NCBI RefSeq assembly: GCF_017876515.1
Contig: NZ_JAGIOC010000001.1
Location: 2,108,001 to 2,172,000 of the forward strand
From: Brachybacterium fresconis
Lineage (GTDB): Bacteria > Actinomycetota > Actinomycetes > Actinomycetales > Dermabacteraceae
Direction: 5' to 3'
DNA: 64,000 nucleotides
The notes under the pieces are model-generated. The model had not been told where the DNA came from. It did not search any database and saw only the letters and a program-made list of their open reading frames with translations. A program made the translations under genes and the position numbers. Numbering within the stretch: position 1 is the first letter of the stretch; every line of letters starts with the position of its first letter. Of this stretch, positions 40,378 through 49,878 are shown piece after piece.

Positions 40378-41850
40378 ATGTCCCGTGTCCAGTCCTCCGC
40401 CCCAGCCCGGCGCACCGCCGTCATCGTCCTGATGACCGCCCTGATGAGCGCCGTGTTCGCCTTCCAGCTCAACGCCTCGATGCTCTCCCCCGCCCTGGTG
40501 ACGATGGAGCACGAGCTGTCCTCGACCGCCGCGCAGATCGGCCTCACGCAGACGGCGTTCTTCGCCTCCGCGGCGCTGTTCTCGCTGTTCCTGCCTCGCT
40601 GGGGAGACCTCGTGGGTCGCCGACGGGTCATGCTCGGCATGCTGGCCGTCACGGCCGCGGGGTGCGTGCTGGCGGCCCTGGCCCCGACCGTCGGCGTGCT
40701 GGGGATCGCGCGCGTCATCCAGGGTGTCTCCGGGCCGATCATCCCGTTGGCTCTGATCATGCTGCACGCCGAGATCCCCGATCCGCGGCGCTATGCCGCC
40801 CTGATGGCCGTGCTCACCGCGGTCAACGGCGGGATCGCCGGGCTCGATGCGCTGCTGGGAGGGTGGCTCGCCGGAACCTTCGGCTTCCGCTCGGTGTTCT
40901 GGGTGATGACGGGCATGGCGATCATCGCGATGATCGCCATCGCCTTCGGCACGGCGGAGTCCCGGTCCTCGCGCAGCGTGCCGATGGACTGGCGCGGCGT
41001 GGCCGCTCTCGTCGCCGTGCTGGCCGGCCTCTACTTCGCGATCGACGAGGCGGGCCGGCTCGGGGAGGCGAACTGGGCCATCGTCGGAGGTCTCCTCGTG
41101 CTCGGAGGCGCCGCGTTCTGGATCTTCTGGCGGCTCGAGGCGCACTCGAGCCACCCGCTGGTCCCCACCGCGTACCTGCGCCAGCGCCGCACCTGGGCGC
41201 TGCTGCTGACGACGCTGCTGACGATGACCGGCGTGTTCGCCGTGATGAACGGGATCATCCCGGCGCTCGCCCAGGACCCCGCGACGGGGCCCGGGATCGG
41301 CGCCGCGAGCGTGTCCTGGTGGACGCTGACGCCGTATGCGATCGCCGGTCTGGTGATGGGGCCCATCGCCGGACAGCTCGCGGCCCGGTTCGGGTTCCGC
41401 ACCGTTCTCCGCGCCGGGCTCGTGCTCTCCGTGCTCGGGCTGGGAGGTGGGACGTTCCTCGCCCAGGACGCGCTGCCGCTGCAGCTGCTCGTCCTCTCGG
41501 CCGCGCTCGGCATCACGTACGCGGGGATGTGCAACATCATGTTGAACGGGCTCGGCGTCGTGCTCAGCCCGGACGACAACCAGGGATACCTGCCGGGCCT
41601 GAACTCCGGGGCGTTCAACCTCGGGGCCGGGCTCAGCTTCGCACTGCTGGTCGGCGTGCAGTCCGCGATCGGCGGGATGAGCGGGCCCGCGGCCGGATAC
41701 CAGGCGGGCATCGCGGCCGGCGGTGTGCTCCTGCTGCTGGCGCTGGCGACGTCCTTCCTGATCCCCCGCCCCGAGGAGACCGGCGATCAGCCGGGCGCTC
41801 GGTCCGACCGCACGGAGCGGCCCGACCAGAGGGTGATCACGGCCGGGTGA
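40378..41850 (+). CDS. MFS transporter (DHA2-like), possible nucleoside carrier
   Basis: A 490-residue membrane protein with about 14 predicted helices. The loop motif is LPRWGDLVGRRRVMLG, and GIARVIQGVSGPIIPLALIM is the following conserved helix. This architecture is commonest in drug:H+ antiporters. However, the gene is only 116 bp after the pseudouridine kinase gene on the same strand, so uptake of pseudouridine or a related nucleoside is a reasonable alternative. The ATG at 40378 has GGAGAGG 8 bases upstream. A strong hairpin follows the gene. Confidence 0.8.
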   Translation: MSRVQSSAPARRTAVIVLMTALMSAVFAFQLNASMLSPALVTMEHELSSTAAQIGLTQTAFFASAALFSLFLPRWGDLVGRRRVMLGMLAVTAAGCVLAALAPTVGVLGIARVIQGVSGPIIPLALIMLHAEIPDPRRYAALMAVLTAVNGGIAGLDALLGGWLAGTFGFRSVFWVMTGMAIIAMIAIAFGTAESRSSRSVPMDWRGVAALVAVLAGLYFAIDEAGRLGEANWAIVGGLLVLGGAAFWIFWRLEAHSSHPLVPTAYLRQRRTWALLLTTLLTMTGVFAVMNGIIPALAQDPATGPGIGAASVSWWTLTPYAIAGLVMGPIAGQLAARFGFRTVLRAGLVLSVLGLGGGTFLAQDALPLQLLVLSAALGITYAGMCNIMLNGLGVVLSPDDNQGYLPGLNSGAFNLGAGLSFALLVGVQSAIGGMSGPAAGYQAGIAAGGVLLLLALATSFLIPRPEETGDQPGARSDRTERPDQRVITAG

Positions 41851-41876
41851 CCCGCCGCCGTCCGGTCCGGCAACGC

Positions 41877-41937
41877 CGTCGCCCGCCCCGTGAGTCCCGG
41901 GTCACGATTGAGCCCCTGATCGCGGGGCGGGCCGACG
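41877..41937 (+). terminator. Strong hairpin ending the pseudouridine operon
   Basis: GCCCGCCCCG (41881-41890) and CGGGGCGGGC (41923-41932) are perfectly complementary. CGTC/GACG outside them adds four more pairs past one bulged C. The loop has 32 bases. It stands 27 bp after the MFS stop and before the next gene's ribosome site. A terminator is likely; the long loop leaves other roles open. Confidence 0.55.
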
Positions 41938-41995
41938 CCCTCAGCCACTCTGTGGGATCCTCACTCGGGCAGCACGACGAGGGAGGACGACGCCG

Positions 41996-43663
41996 GTGAC
42001 GCGACGCCGATGGCTGATGGTGGGGGCTGCGGCCCTGGCCGTCGTTCTCCTGCTCGTGGTCGGCACGTTGGCGCTGCGGCCGCTGCTCTCGGGGCCCGAG
42101 AGCGGTCCGGACGGCACCGCCGCCCCCACGCAGCCGCCGGACTCCGAGCGCCTGTTCCTCCCGGGATACGACAGCTCCCCCGGCGGCTTCACGATGACCG
42201 ATCCGGCGGACGCTCCCGGGAAGACCACCACGGTGCGTCTCGCGCTCGAGGGCGACGCCCAGAGCACCGACCACCAGTTGGGCCTCAGCTTCGATGCCCG
42301 CGAGCTCGCGAACCCGATGTGGGATTCCGAGGCCTCGAACCTCGCCCTCACCCTCGGTGAGCTGGAGGAGCCGGCGCTGCGCTTCGGGGGCAACGGCATC
42401 GACCGCCACGTGTGGTGGACCTCGTCCGACGAGCCGGCCCCCGAATGGGCCAAGGCGACCGTCACCCCGGAGGATCTCGAGCGCGTCGCCGCGGTCGCCG
42501 AGGAGGTCGACGCGAGCGTGACGATCGATCTCGACCTCGGCCACGACGACCCGGCGCGCGCCGCCGACATGGCCGCGCACGCGAAGCAGGCCTTCGGGGA
42601 CCGGCTGCTGGCGGTCGCGATCGGCAACGAGCCCAACGGCTTCTTCCACGCGAACCAGCCCCAGCTGGCGGTGCGCGACGCGACCTGGGACACCGCGGCG
42701 TACCAGCAGGCCTTGAAGGAGTACTCGGCAGCGTTGGAGAAGGCATCACCCGGCCTGCCCGTCTCCGGGCCCGGCGCCTACGACGCCACCTGGTGGCGCG
42801 CCTTCGCGGAGTCCGACATCCCGAACCAGCGGGCGCTGAGCCTGCACTGGTACCCGCTGTGGGACTGCGAGGGCCCCGCCTCCTCGATCGCGAATCCCTC
42901 CGTCGAGGACCTCACCGATCCGGCTCTGCGGGAGCGCGCCCGCACCATCGTCGGGATGGGCGCCGACGTCGCCGAGGAGCACGACCTGCCGCTGTGGATG
43001 GAGGAGACCGGCCCGACGTCCTGCCCCGGCACCAACGACACCTCCCGCACGCACGCGCAGGCGCTGTGGACCGTGGACTATGCGATGACCCTCGCCGAGC
43101 TCGGCGTGGAGCGCACGGCGTTCCACTCGACGCTGCAGGCCTGCGACGGCGGAGCCCCGATGAGTCCGATCTGTGCCCGGGGCCCCTATGAGGAGCCCGG
43201 CCAGATCGTCGAGGGCCGCACGAGCTACCTCGCCATGATGATGCTGGGCGACCTGCCGGACGGGAGGGTGCTCACGCCGACGGTGAGCGGCGACGGAAAG
43301 GTCTCCGTTCACGCGGTGCTGGGCGATGGCGGCGAGCTGACCCTGGTGATGGTCGACCTGCGCGACCCCTCGAACGAGCTGTACAAGGACCGACCGGTCG
43401 AGATCAGCGCACCGGAGGGCGCGACGTCGGTCGCCCCCGACGGCTGGGAGCTGACCCACGGGTCGCGGCTCGCCGGATCCTCGCTGGATGCCTCCGAGAG
43501 CAGTTTCGACGACCTCGTTCCCCTATCGGGCCAGTTCGCCGGGGCTCGGCTGGACCGAGCGGAGCCGCTGAGCGTCACCACCGAGCCGGGGACCGTGACG
43601 ATGCTGCGCTTCTCCGTGGCCTCGGGCGCAGGTACGTCCGACGACGGCGGAGAGACACCGTGA
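41996..43663 (+). CDS. Exported membrane-anchored glycoside hydrolase (GH79-like, clan A)
   Basis: A 555-residue protein. Residues 6-28 are a signal anchor (LMVGAAALAVVLLLVVGTLA). The TIM-barrel region has EPALRFGGNGIDRHVWW, then AVAIGNEPNGFFHAN with the acid/base Glu, and LPLWMEETGPTSC with the nucleophile Glu, in the order and spacing of clan-A hydrolases such as GH79 beta-glucuronidases and heparanase. A C-terminal beta domain follows (residues 430-540). It would act outside the cell on uronic-acid or other glycans. The GTG at 41996 has GGAGG 9 bases upstream. It lies at the edge of the glycan locus. Confidence 0.72.
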   Translation: MTRRRWLMVGAAALAVVLLLVVGTLALRPLLSGPESGPDGTAAPTQPPDSERLFLPGYDSSPGGFTMTDPADAPGKTTTVRLALEGDAQSTDHQLGLSFDARELANPMWDSEASNLALTLGELEEPALRFGGNGIDRHVWWTSSDEPAPEWAKATVTPEDLERVAAVAEEVDASVTIDLDLGHDDPARAADMAAHAKQAFGDRLLAVAIGNEPNGFFHANQPQLAVRDATWDTAAYQQALKEYSAALEKASPGLPVSGPGAYDATWWRAFAESDIPNQRALSLHWYPLWDCEGPASSIANPSVEDLTDPALRERARTIVGMGADVAEEHDLPLWMEETGPTSCPGTNDTSRTHAQALWTVDYAMTLAELGVERTAFHSTLQACDGGAPMSPICARGPYEEPGQIVEGRTSYLAMMMLGDLPDGRVLTPTVSGDGKVSVHAVLGDGGELTLVMVDLRDPSNELYKDRPVEISAPEGATSVAPDGWELTHGSRLAGSSLDASESSFDDLVPLSGQFAGARLDRAEPLSVTTEPGTVTMLRFSVASGAGTSDDGGETP

Positions 43664-43688
43664 TGAGAGGGAGCCCTCCTGAAGGAGC

Positions 43689-43710
43689 TGCCGCCAACAG
43701 CGAAGCGGCA
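43689..43710 (+). terminator. Hairpin after the glycoside hydrolase gene
   Basis: TGCCGC (43689-43694) and GCGGCA (43705-43710) pair around a 10-base loop 26 bp after the stop. The rest of the 275-bp gap to wecC (43711-43938) contains no gene that I support. A TACCGT near 43885 and the CAGGAG before 43939 are the only regulatory hints. Confidence 0.35.
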
Positions 43711-43938
43711 CCCGGGACAGCGGGCCCATGGCGCATCAAGCCGATGAATCGCCGGCGAACTCCAGGAGTCCTGCGAGTGATCATTGTTCCTACTCAGCGG
43801 TCACTTCGGCGACACATGGCCAATTCATGTTGTCTGCGTGACAACCGGTGACGCCGCAGTATCCCACGGGCCAGTGAGGCGATACCGTGTCGGGCAGACT
43901 TCCGTCCTCCTCACCCCCGACCCCGCCAGGAGTGCTCG

Positions 43939-45192
43939 ATGAGCCCGAACGTTCCCCTCGATACCGTCAGCGTGATCGGTCTCGGCTACATCGGACTGCC
44001 GACCGCCGCGGTCCTCGCGCAGGCGGGCAAGACCGTGATCGGCGTCGACGTCAAGCAGTCCAATGTCGATGCGATCAATGCCGGCACGGTGCCGTTCGTC
44101 GAGGAGGGGCTCGAAGCCGTCGTCGCCGGCTGCGTCGCCCAGGGCAAGCTCTCCGCGCAGCTGGATACCCCCGAGGCCGATGCCTACATCGTCTCGGTCC
44201 CGACGCCCTTCATGGGTGACCACGATGCGGACCTCTCCTACATCGAGGCCGCTGCTCGCGGGATCGCCCCGCAGCTCTCCGGCGGCGAGCTGATCGTGCT
44301 GGAGTCCACCGCCCCTCCCGGAGCGACCGAGCGCATGGCGGAGGTCATCCTCGAGGCACGGCCCGAGTTCACGGGCGAGGCGAACCTCCCCAACTCCCTG
44401 TACTTCTCCCACGCACCCGAGCGCGTGCTGCCCGGCCGCATCATGATCGAGATGGTCGACAACGACCGCATCATCGGCGGCATGACCCCCGAGGCGGCGG
44501 AGCTGAACCGCGAGCTGTACGCGAGCTTCTGCAAGGGTGAGCTGCTGCTGACCACGGCCCGGACCGCCGAGATGGCGAAGCTGACCGAGAACGCCTTCCG
44601 CGACGTGAACATCGCCTTCGCCAACGAGCTCTCGATCATCGCCGACCGCCAGGGCATCGACGTGTGGGAGCTCATCGAGCTGGCCAACCACCACCCTCGC
44701 GTGAACATCCTCCAGCCCGGCCCGGGTGTGGGCGGGCACTGCATCGCCGTGGACCCGTGGTTCATCGTCTCCGCCGACCGCCAGCACTCCAACCTGATCC
44801 GCACTGCGCGCGAGGTCAACGATTCCAAGCCCGAGCTCGTGATCGAGAAGGTCATGGAGAAGGCGGAGCGCTTCAAGGATCCGACGGTTGCGGCCCTCGG
44901 CATCGCCTTCAAGGCGAACATCGATGACCTGCGCGAGTCCCCCAGCCGCAATATCGCAGGCTCCCTCGCCGAGAAGCTCACCGAGGGAAAGGTGCTCGTC
45001 GTGGAGCCCAACGTCGACGAGCTCCCCCCGGAGCTCGCCGAGCGCGACAACGTCGAGCTCGCCGAGCTGGACTCGGCACTCGAGCGAGCCGACATCGTGC
45101 TGCTGATGGTGGATCACGATCCCTTCAAGGCGCTCGACCGCGACCAGCTGCAGGAGAAGATCGTCATCGACACCAAGGGGCTCTGGCGGTGA
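43939..45192 (+). CDS. wecC: UDP-N-acetyl-D-mannosaminuronate dehydrogenase (WecC-like)
   Basis: A 417-residue nucleotide-sugar dehydrogenase that should oxidise UDP-ManNAc (or a related UDP-HexNAc) at C6 to the uronic acid in two NAD-dependent steps. The NAD motif is SVIGLGYIGLPTAAVLAQAG. SVPTPFMGDHDADLSYIEAA, ESTAPPGATERM and KLTENAFRDVNIAFANEL mark the WecC group, and the catalytic Cys is in GPGVGGHCIAVDPWF. It provides the acidic sugar of the surface polymer. CAGGAG lies 6 bases before the ATG. It overlaps the following glycosyltransferase gene by 4 bases. Confidence 0.9.
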   Translation: MSPNVPLDTVSVIGLGYIGLPTAAVLAQAGKTVIGVDVKQSNVDAINAGTVPFVEEGLEAVVAGCVAQGKLSAQLDTPEADAYIVSVPTPFMGDHDADLSYIEAAARGIAPQLSGGELIVLESTAPPGATERMAEVILEARPEFTGEANLPNSLYFSHAPERVLPGRIMIEMVDNDRIIGGMTPEAAELNRELYASFCKGELLLTTARTAEMAKLTENAFRDVNIAFANELSIIADRQGIDVWELIELANHHPRVNILQPGPGVGGHCIAVDPWFIVSADRQHSNLIRTAREVNDSKPELVIEKVMEKAERFKDPTVAALGIAFKANIDDLRESPSRNIAGSLAEKLTEGKVLVVEPNVDELPPELAERDNVELAELDSALERADIVLLMVDHDPFKALDRDQLQEKIVIDTKGLWR

Positions 45193-47315
45193 GCGAATCT
45201 CGCAACGGGCGGACCTGGTGGTCCCGCGGACAGGCTCCCTCGTCGACGGACAGTGCCGCCAGGGTCACCCGCTCCGCGGCCGCCGAGGAGCTCCTGGAGC
45301 GGGCCCGTGCCCTCGCGAAGGATCCCTCGTCGTTCGAGCAAGCTCTCGGCACCTACCGTGACGCCGTAGAAGCCTACGACTTCGACGCCACGGTGATGCT
45401 CGACTACGCCCGATTCCTGATCCGGAACTCGCGCGGCAGCACGGCCGAGGAGGTGCTCGCCCTCGCTCTCGCACGCAACGGCGCCCTCATCGATGCCCTG
45501 GAGATGTACCTCGAACTCGTCCGGGAGCTCGACCTGCCCGCCCACCGCGCGACCTGGGCCCTGAACCAGCTCCGTGCCGATATCGCCGCGAACCCCGCAT
45601 CGCATCGGGCCGCGCTCGATTATGCGGTCCCGCACCGGATGGTTGACGTGCTCGACACGGTCGGCGCCGGCCCCGACCGCGTCAATCGAGCGATCGTGCA
45701 GATCAATCAGGCGTACATGGACGGATCCTTCTCCGAGGCCACCCTCGCTGCAGCGGGCGAGGGCCTGGGCGCGAATGACGTCGTCCGTGCGCATCTGACC
45801 GTTGCTCTCGCCCGCGGCAATCGCACCGTCGCGACGGAGCTGCTCAAGAACGCGGATCCCCGCGCCATCCCGCAGAACGCTCTGCGCCGCGCGATCCGTC
45901 GCGCACGGGGAGCCGGCAAGGACAAGCAGGTCATCCAGTACGTCGAGGAGTACCGGAAGCTGCTGCCGAACGACGGCTGGGCGAAGCGACTCCAGGACGA
46001 GTACCAGCGCAATGCCGTCAGCAACTACCAGCTGGGGCGGACCGGGTTCCCGTTCCCGACAATGCGTTCCAAGCCGTTGTACGAGGCGCAGAAGGACCAC
46101 GTCTTCTACCTGCTGCACAACTCCCTTCCGCACAACTCCGCCGGCTACGCGACCCGTACCCACGGGCTGCTCTCGGAGCTGAACCGCATCGGCTGGAACG
46201 TGGACGGGGTGACGCGGCTGGGCTACCCCTACGACATGCCCGGCAAGGCCGAACTGCCCGACGTCCCCCTGCACGACGTGGTGGGGAACGTGGACTATCG
46301 TCGCTTGCTCACCGGGCGTCAGGTCGAGAAGAAGAATCCGCTGTTCTACTACACCGAGCGCTACTCGAAGGCGCTGCTCGAGCTCGCCAAGCAGGAGCGG
46401 CCGGCGATCATCCACGCCGCCTCGAATCACTGGAACGGCCTGACGGCGGTCAAGACCGCTCGCCAGCTCGGGATCCCGTCGATCTACGAAGTGCGCGGGC
46501 TCTGGGAGGTCACGCGCGGGTCGCGCAATCCCGAGTGGGCCCAGAGCAACATGTTCAAGTACATCGCGCGGATGGAGGCCGACGCCGCCAAGGGCGCGAC
46601 CCGTGTCTTCGCGATCACCGAGGCGCTGCGCGACGAGATGATCAGCCGCGGCGTGGACGGCGACAAGATCAACATCGTCCCCAACGGTGTCGACACCTCG
46701 CGCTTCACGCCGATCCCGAAGGACGAGGAGCTCGCCTCGCAGCTGGGCGTCGCCGGCAAGACCGTGATCGGGTACGTCGGCTCGGTCCTGGACTACGAGG
46801 GCATCGAGCTGATGCTCGAGGCGGCCGAGGTCATGAACCGCACACGCGAGGACTTCCACGTCCTCATCGTCGGGGACGGCGCCGAGCTGGAACGCTTCCA
46901 GAACTACGTCGAGGAGCACGAGCTCGAGCACGTCGTCACCTTCACCGGTCGCGTGCCTCATGAGGACGTGGAACGCTACTATTCGCTCATCGACATCACC
47001 CCGTTCCCCCGGCTCTCGCTGCCGGTGTGCGAGATGGTCTCCCCGCTCAAGCCGTTCGAGGCCATGGCGATGGGCAAGGCCGTGGTCTCCTCCGACGTCG
47101 CCGCCCTGAAGGAGATCGTCACCCCCGGCGTGAACGGCTATCTTCATGAGAAGGGCAGCACTGAGTCGCTCATCGAGCAGCTCACGCGGCTGCTCGACGA
47201 CCCGGAGCACACCCGACTGATCGGTGCACAGGCTCGCGACTGGGTCGTGGAGAACCGCGACTGGAAACTCCTGGCACAAGTAATCGCCAACGAATACTCG
47301 CGCGTTGCAAGATAG
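45189..47315 (+). CDS. GT4-family glycosyltransferase with N-terminal helical repeat region
   Basis: A 708-residue cytoplasmic enzyme. Residues 30-280 are alpha-helical, probably TPR-like (RARALAKDPSSFEQALGTYR). Residues 300-708 are a GT-B glycosyltransferase: LPHNSAGYATRTHGLLSEL, IYEVRGLWEVTRGSRNPEWA, INIVPNGVDTSRFTPIPKDE and VIGYVGSVLDYEGIELMLEA, with the C-terminal E-x7-E motif at CEMVSPLKPFEAMAMGKAVV. The GTG start overlaps the wecC stop, so the two proteins are made together. It is expected to add the wecC product or the next sugar. Confidence 0.88.
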   Translation: MSESRNGRTWWSRGQAPSSTDSAARVTRSAAAEELLERARALAKDPSSFEQALGTYRDAVEAYDFDATVMLDYARFLIRNSRGSTAEEVLALALARNGALIDALEMYLELVRELDLPAHRATWALNQLRADIAANPASHRAALDYAVPHRMVDVLDTVGAGPDRVNRAIVQINQAYMDGSFSEATLAAAGEGLGANDVVRAHLTVALARGNRTVATELLKNADPRAIPQNALRRAIRRARGAGKDKQVIQYVEEYRKLLPNDGWAKRLQDEYQRNAVSNYQLGRTGFPFPTMRSKPLYEAQKDHVFYLLHNSLPHNSAGYATRTHGLLSELNRIGWNVDGVTRLGYPYDMPGKAELPDVPLHDVVGNVDYRRLLTGRQVEKKNPLFYYTERYSKALLELAKQERPAIIHAASNHWNGLTAVKTARQLGIPSIYEVRGLWEVTRGSRNPEWAQSNMFKYIARMEADAAKGATRVFAITEALRDEMISRGVDGDKINIVPNGVDTSRFTPIPKDEELASQLGVAGKTVIGYVGSVLDYEGIELMLEAAEVMNRTREDFHVLIVGDGAELERFQNYVEEHELEHVVTFTGRVPHEDVERYYSLIDITPFPRLSLPVCEMVSPLKPFEAMAMGKAVVSSDVAALKEIVTPGVNGYLHEKGSTESLIEQLTRLLDDPEHTRLIGAQARDWVVENRDWKLLAQVIANEYSRVAR

Positions 47316-47400
47316 CCTTTGGTAGGCACATTAATCTGGGGCCGCGAACCAGAAGGCTGACACTGCGTTTCCGCCAGCGACAGGAAGGCTACATTTACTC

Positions 47401-48978
47401 GTGAGTGGACACGATGGCCAGATCACATCGCCCCCAGCACCAACAGGGACTGACGGGCGGTTCACCTCAGACCTCGCAAAGACAATCTTCACGGAATCAA
47501 ATCGCCATCGGGCGGATCGTATCGCATTTAATACTGGAACCACGGTCGTATTCTCGAGTATTAACGCCGATTTGATAGCCGAGACGCTTCGCAACACTCC
47601 TGCCTTATACTATAAACCTCAGCAGAGAGTTGGCATGCGCTGGCGCGATGTATCGCAATACAAGTTGATCGGAAACCCTCGCAACGCGTTGGAAACAATG
47701 AGTGACGGAACCCTCCGGAACCTGACTGCGCAAACATTGTGGCGAACAGCCCACCAAAAGCCTGAACAATTTTCCGTCGCCCTAATCAAATATTTGCGGC
47801 ACGCGAGTCGGCGATTCGGCAGGAATCTAGACCCGAAACAACTCAAAACAGACCTCACTACGCTACAATCGATTCACATTGACACCCTCAGCGAAGACTT
47901 AAGGTATGTGTGCGCCTCTCTAGCCTTGTACATAGAGGCGGCTGATCTAGGGCTCTCCGAAGCTGTTTCCACAGAGACCGGCGAGGAGCTACTCACGTCA
48001 CTCAAGCGCACTATCATCCCAAGTGACGACCCTTCCATGGTACCGGAATCAGTAGCTAGCAATATTATTTTTGGGAAGCTATACAGTTACACCAATCGCG
48101 TGCTCGCGGCCGAACATTTCCAGCGAGCGCGCAACCTGGATTCGGGCAATTTTTTGGCTCGCTTCTATGTCGACCTGGGGGCGAGGACCTACTTTACCGA
48201 ATCTGACGTTCGCGGCAACGAAGCCAATGCGCGGACCGCCGACATCCTAAAGTCCATAGAGCCCGTAAGCTCCCGGCAACCCACCAACGACACGAGTATC
48301 GTCATCTCGGTCGATGCAACCTTTTTTAGAATTTATGCGCCAACATTTTTGTATTATGCGCAACAGCTTCCAGATATTGACCACTCAATCGTCCTGTGCG
48401 CCAGCGAAGAGGAAGCTTGGGAACTTTCCGAGGACGGCAATAAACTCCTTCACGCACTAGATGCAGTAAACAACGGCGGAGTGGCTCCCAACGTGCACTA
48501 TTATCGCGCACCTGTTCCAGAGTTTGCGATCGAACCAAAAACTTTCTATGCTAGCGCCCGTTTCTACGCAGCAACCCTCCTCCTCCAGCGGTACTCTTCG
48601 GTCACCCTGCTGGATGCGGATCTAACGGCGGACATTGACCCTCGCCCACACATCCGCAAAACTAAGCGTCACTCGATTGCGGCAGTTAAGAGTGGCGGTT
48701 ACACTGCGCTATCCCCTTGGCGCAGATACATGGCGGGAAATGTTGTTGTTTCCTCCGGAGATAAATCACATAATGCGCTCTCCGACATGCAACGATATCT
48801 CAGTCTTGGGCTTGGCCTTACGGATAATTGGATGCTCGACCAGAACGCGCTAGCATTCACCGTTGAACGAAATCTATCCAGCTTCTATAATCTCGGTGGC
48901 GCCCCCCGGCCATACACCCAGAAACCCTTCAGGGAGACTTGGGAGAAGAATTATCGCCGCTCCATTCCCGCCGTCTAA
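47401..48978 (+). CDS. Probable glycosyltransferase-like protein in a low-G+C segment
   Basis: A 525-residue protein. The N-terminal 280 residues are helical and unrecognised. The C-terminal part has SIVISVDATFFRIYAPTFLY and then VTLLDADLTADID, where the D-A-D resembles the metal site of GT-A or GT8-like transferases. Codon use is clearly richer in A and T than in the neighbours, which suggests recent transfer. The TAA stop is the last three bases before the end of an IS1634-like copy (CCTGAGTTG from 48979), so the true 3' end could have been lost. The GTG start at 47401 is 85 bp after the GT4 gene. Confidence 0.6.
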   Translation: MSGHDGQITSPPAPTGTDGRFTSDLAKTIFTESNRHRADRIAFNTGTTVVFSSINADLIAETLRNTPALYYKPQQRVGMRWRDVSQYKLIGNPRNALETMSDGTLRNLTAQTLWRTAHQKPEQFSVALIKYLRHASRRFGRNLDPKQLKTDLTTLQSIHIDTLSEDLRYVCASLALYIEAADLGLSEAVSTETGEELLTSLKRTIIPSDDPSMVPESVASNIIFGKLYSYTNRVLAAEHFQRARNLDSGNFLARFYVDLGARTYFTESDVRGNEANARTADILKSIEPVSSRQPTNDTSIVISVDATFFRIYAPTFLYYAQQLPDIDHSIVLCASEEEAWELSEDGNKLLHALDAVNNGGVAPNVHYYRAPVPEFAIEPKTFYASARFYAATLLLQRYSSVTLLDADLTADIDPRPHIRKTKRHSIAAVKSGGYTALSPWRRYMAGNVVVSSGDKSHNALSDMQRYLSLGLGLTDNWMLDQNALAFTVERNLSSFYNLGGAPRPYTQKPFRETWEKNYRRSIPAV

Positions 48979-48994
48979 CCTGAGTTGGACATCT

Positions 48995-49764
48995 TTAGTG
49001 ACCCACGCTCTGGCCGATGCCGAGGACGTTGGTGATCGCTCGGGCGTAGTCGGTGAGCTGGGGTTTAGCAGTGATCTGCTGGCCGGCGACGGTGATCGTG
49101 ACGTCCTGGAGGGGACGCAGCGTGCGGATGATCTTGCGGATGCTGAACCCGGTCTTGTTCTGTAGGAACCGCGCTATCGCTAGCGCGGTGAATACGATGG
49201 TCAGGTGTGCTTCGATGGCGTCGCGTTGGCGATGGAACATGGACCTGGCCTGGAGGTCTGTCTTGCTCATCCGGAATGACTGCTCCACGTGCCACAGCTC
49301 GTGATAGCTCGAGAGCGCCTCTGCCGGCGGCATGAACGTGGCGGGGACGTTGGTGACGTAGCCCTTCAGCCCGACGAGTCGACGCGCCCGCTCCAGAGAG
49401 GCAGTATCCAGGGTCCGTCCCGCGGCGGTGGTCTTGACGAATCGAGTCGACTTCACAGCTGCGTCACCGTCGATGATCGCGCGGGCTCGGTTCTCCTGCG
49501 CAGTGAGGGTGTGTCCGTCTCGCGTCGCACGCTTCTTGGAGTAGGCCCATACCGCTCACCAGTGCCCCGGATACGTCTTCGGCCCCAGACCGGCTCCTTG
49601 CGGCCCCGCTTGGTCTCGGTCTTGGTGTTGCCATGACGCGGGGTGATGGTGTCGATCAGCTGGCCGTCCTCGAATGCGTCACCGTTCCAGTGGAAGTGAT
49701 TGGCCAAGTCATCAGGCGCTTTGGCCTGGCTAGAGCCGACGATGAACCGCAGGCCCGCTTCAGC
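48995..49764 (-). pseudogene. IS1634-like transposase copy 1, C-terminal part
   Basis: Homologous to the C-terminal half of the transposase at 51681-53395. The last part (FVKTTAAGRTLDTASLERAR to the stop) is a clean frame. Upstream of it one base is missing within the codons for VWGPKTYPGHW, and a TGA follows the W codon. AGLRFIVGSSQAKAPDDLAN is then cut at 49764 by the ISL3 element. It is not functional. Confidence 0.78.
49757..49764. repeat. Target-site duplication of ISL3, left
   Basis: GCTTCAGC lies directly outside the left terminal repeat and recurs at 51210-51217, directly outside the right one. Eight bases is the usual ISL3 duplication length. Confidence 0.88.
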
Positions 49765-49815
49765 GGCTCTTCCCGGTTCGTGGTGATGGGGAGCGTCGCG
49801 TCGTTGGCGTAGAAC

Positions 49816-49877
49816 GGCTCGTGGTCCTGCTGTGATGGGTGTTGTCAAGACATCCACATTCCAGAGGACCACGAGCC
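49816..49877 (+). promoter_or_regulatory. Hairpin in front of the ISL3 transposase start
   Basis: GGCTCGTGGTCCT (49816-49828) and AGGACCACGAGCC (49865-49877) form a perfect 13-bp stem with a 36-base loop, ending one base before the GTG at 49879. In a transcript entering from outside it would hide the start codon region. This is the way several IS elements avoid activation by read-through. Confidence 0.55.
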
Positions 49878-49878
49878 T

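Noticed and set aside
43663-43851. Small ORF of about 60 codons after the glycoside hydrolase
   Set aside because: It overlaps the stop codon and a likely terminator hairpin, has no ribosome site and no recognisable domain.
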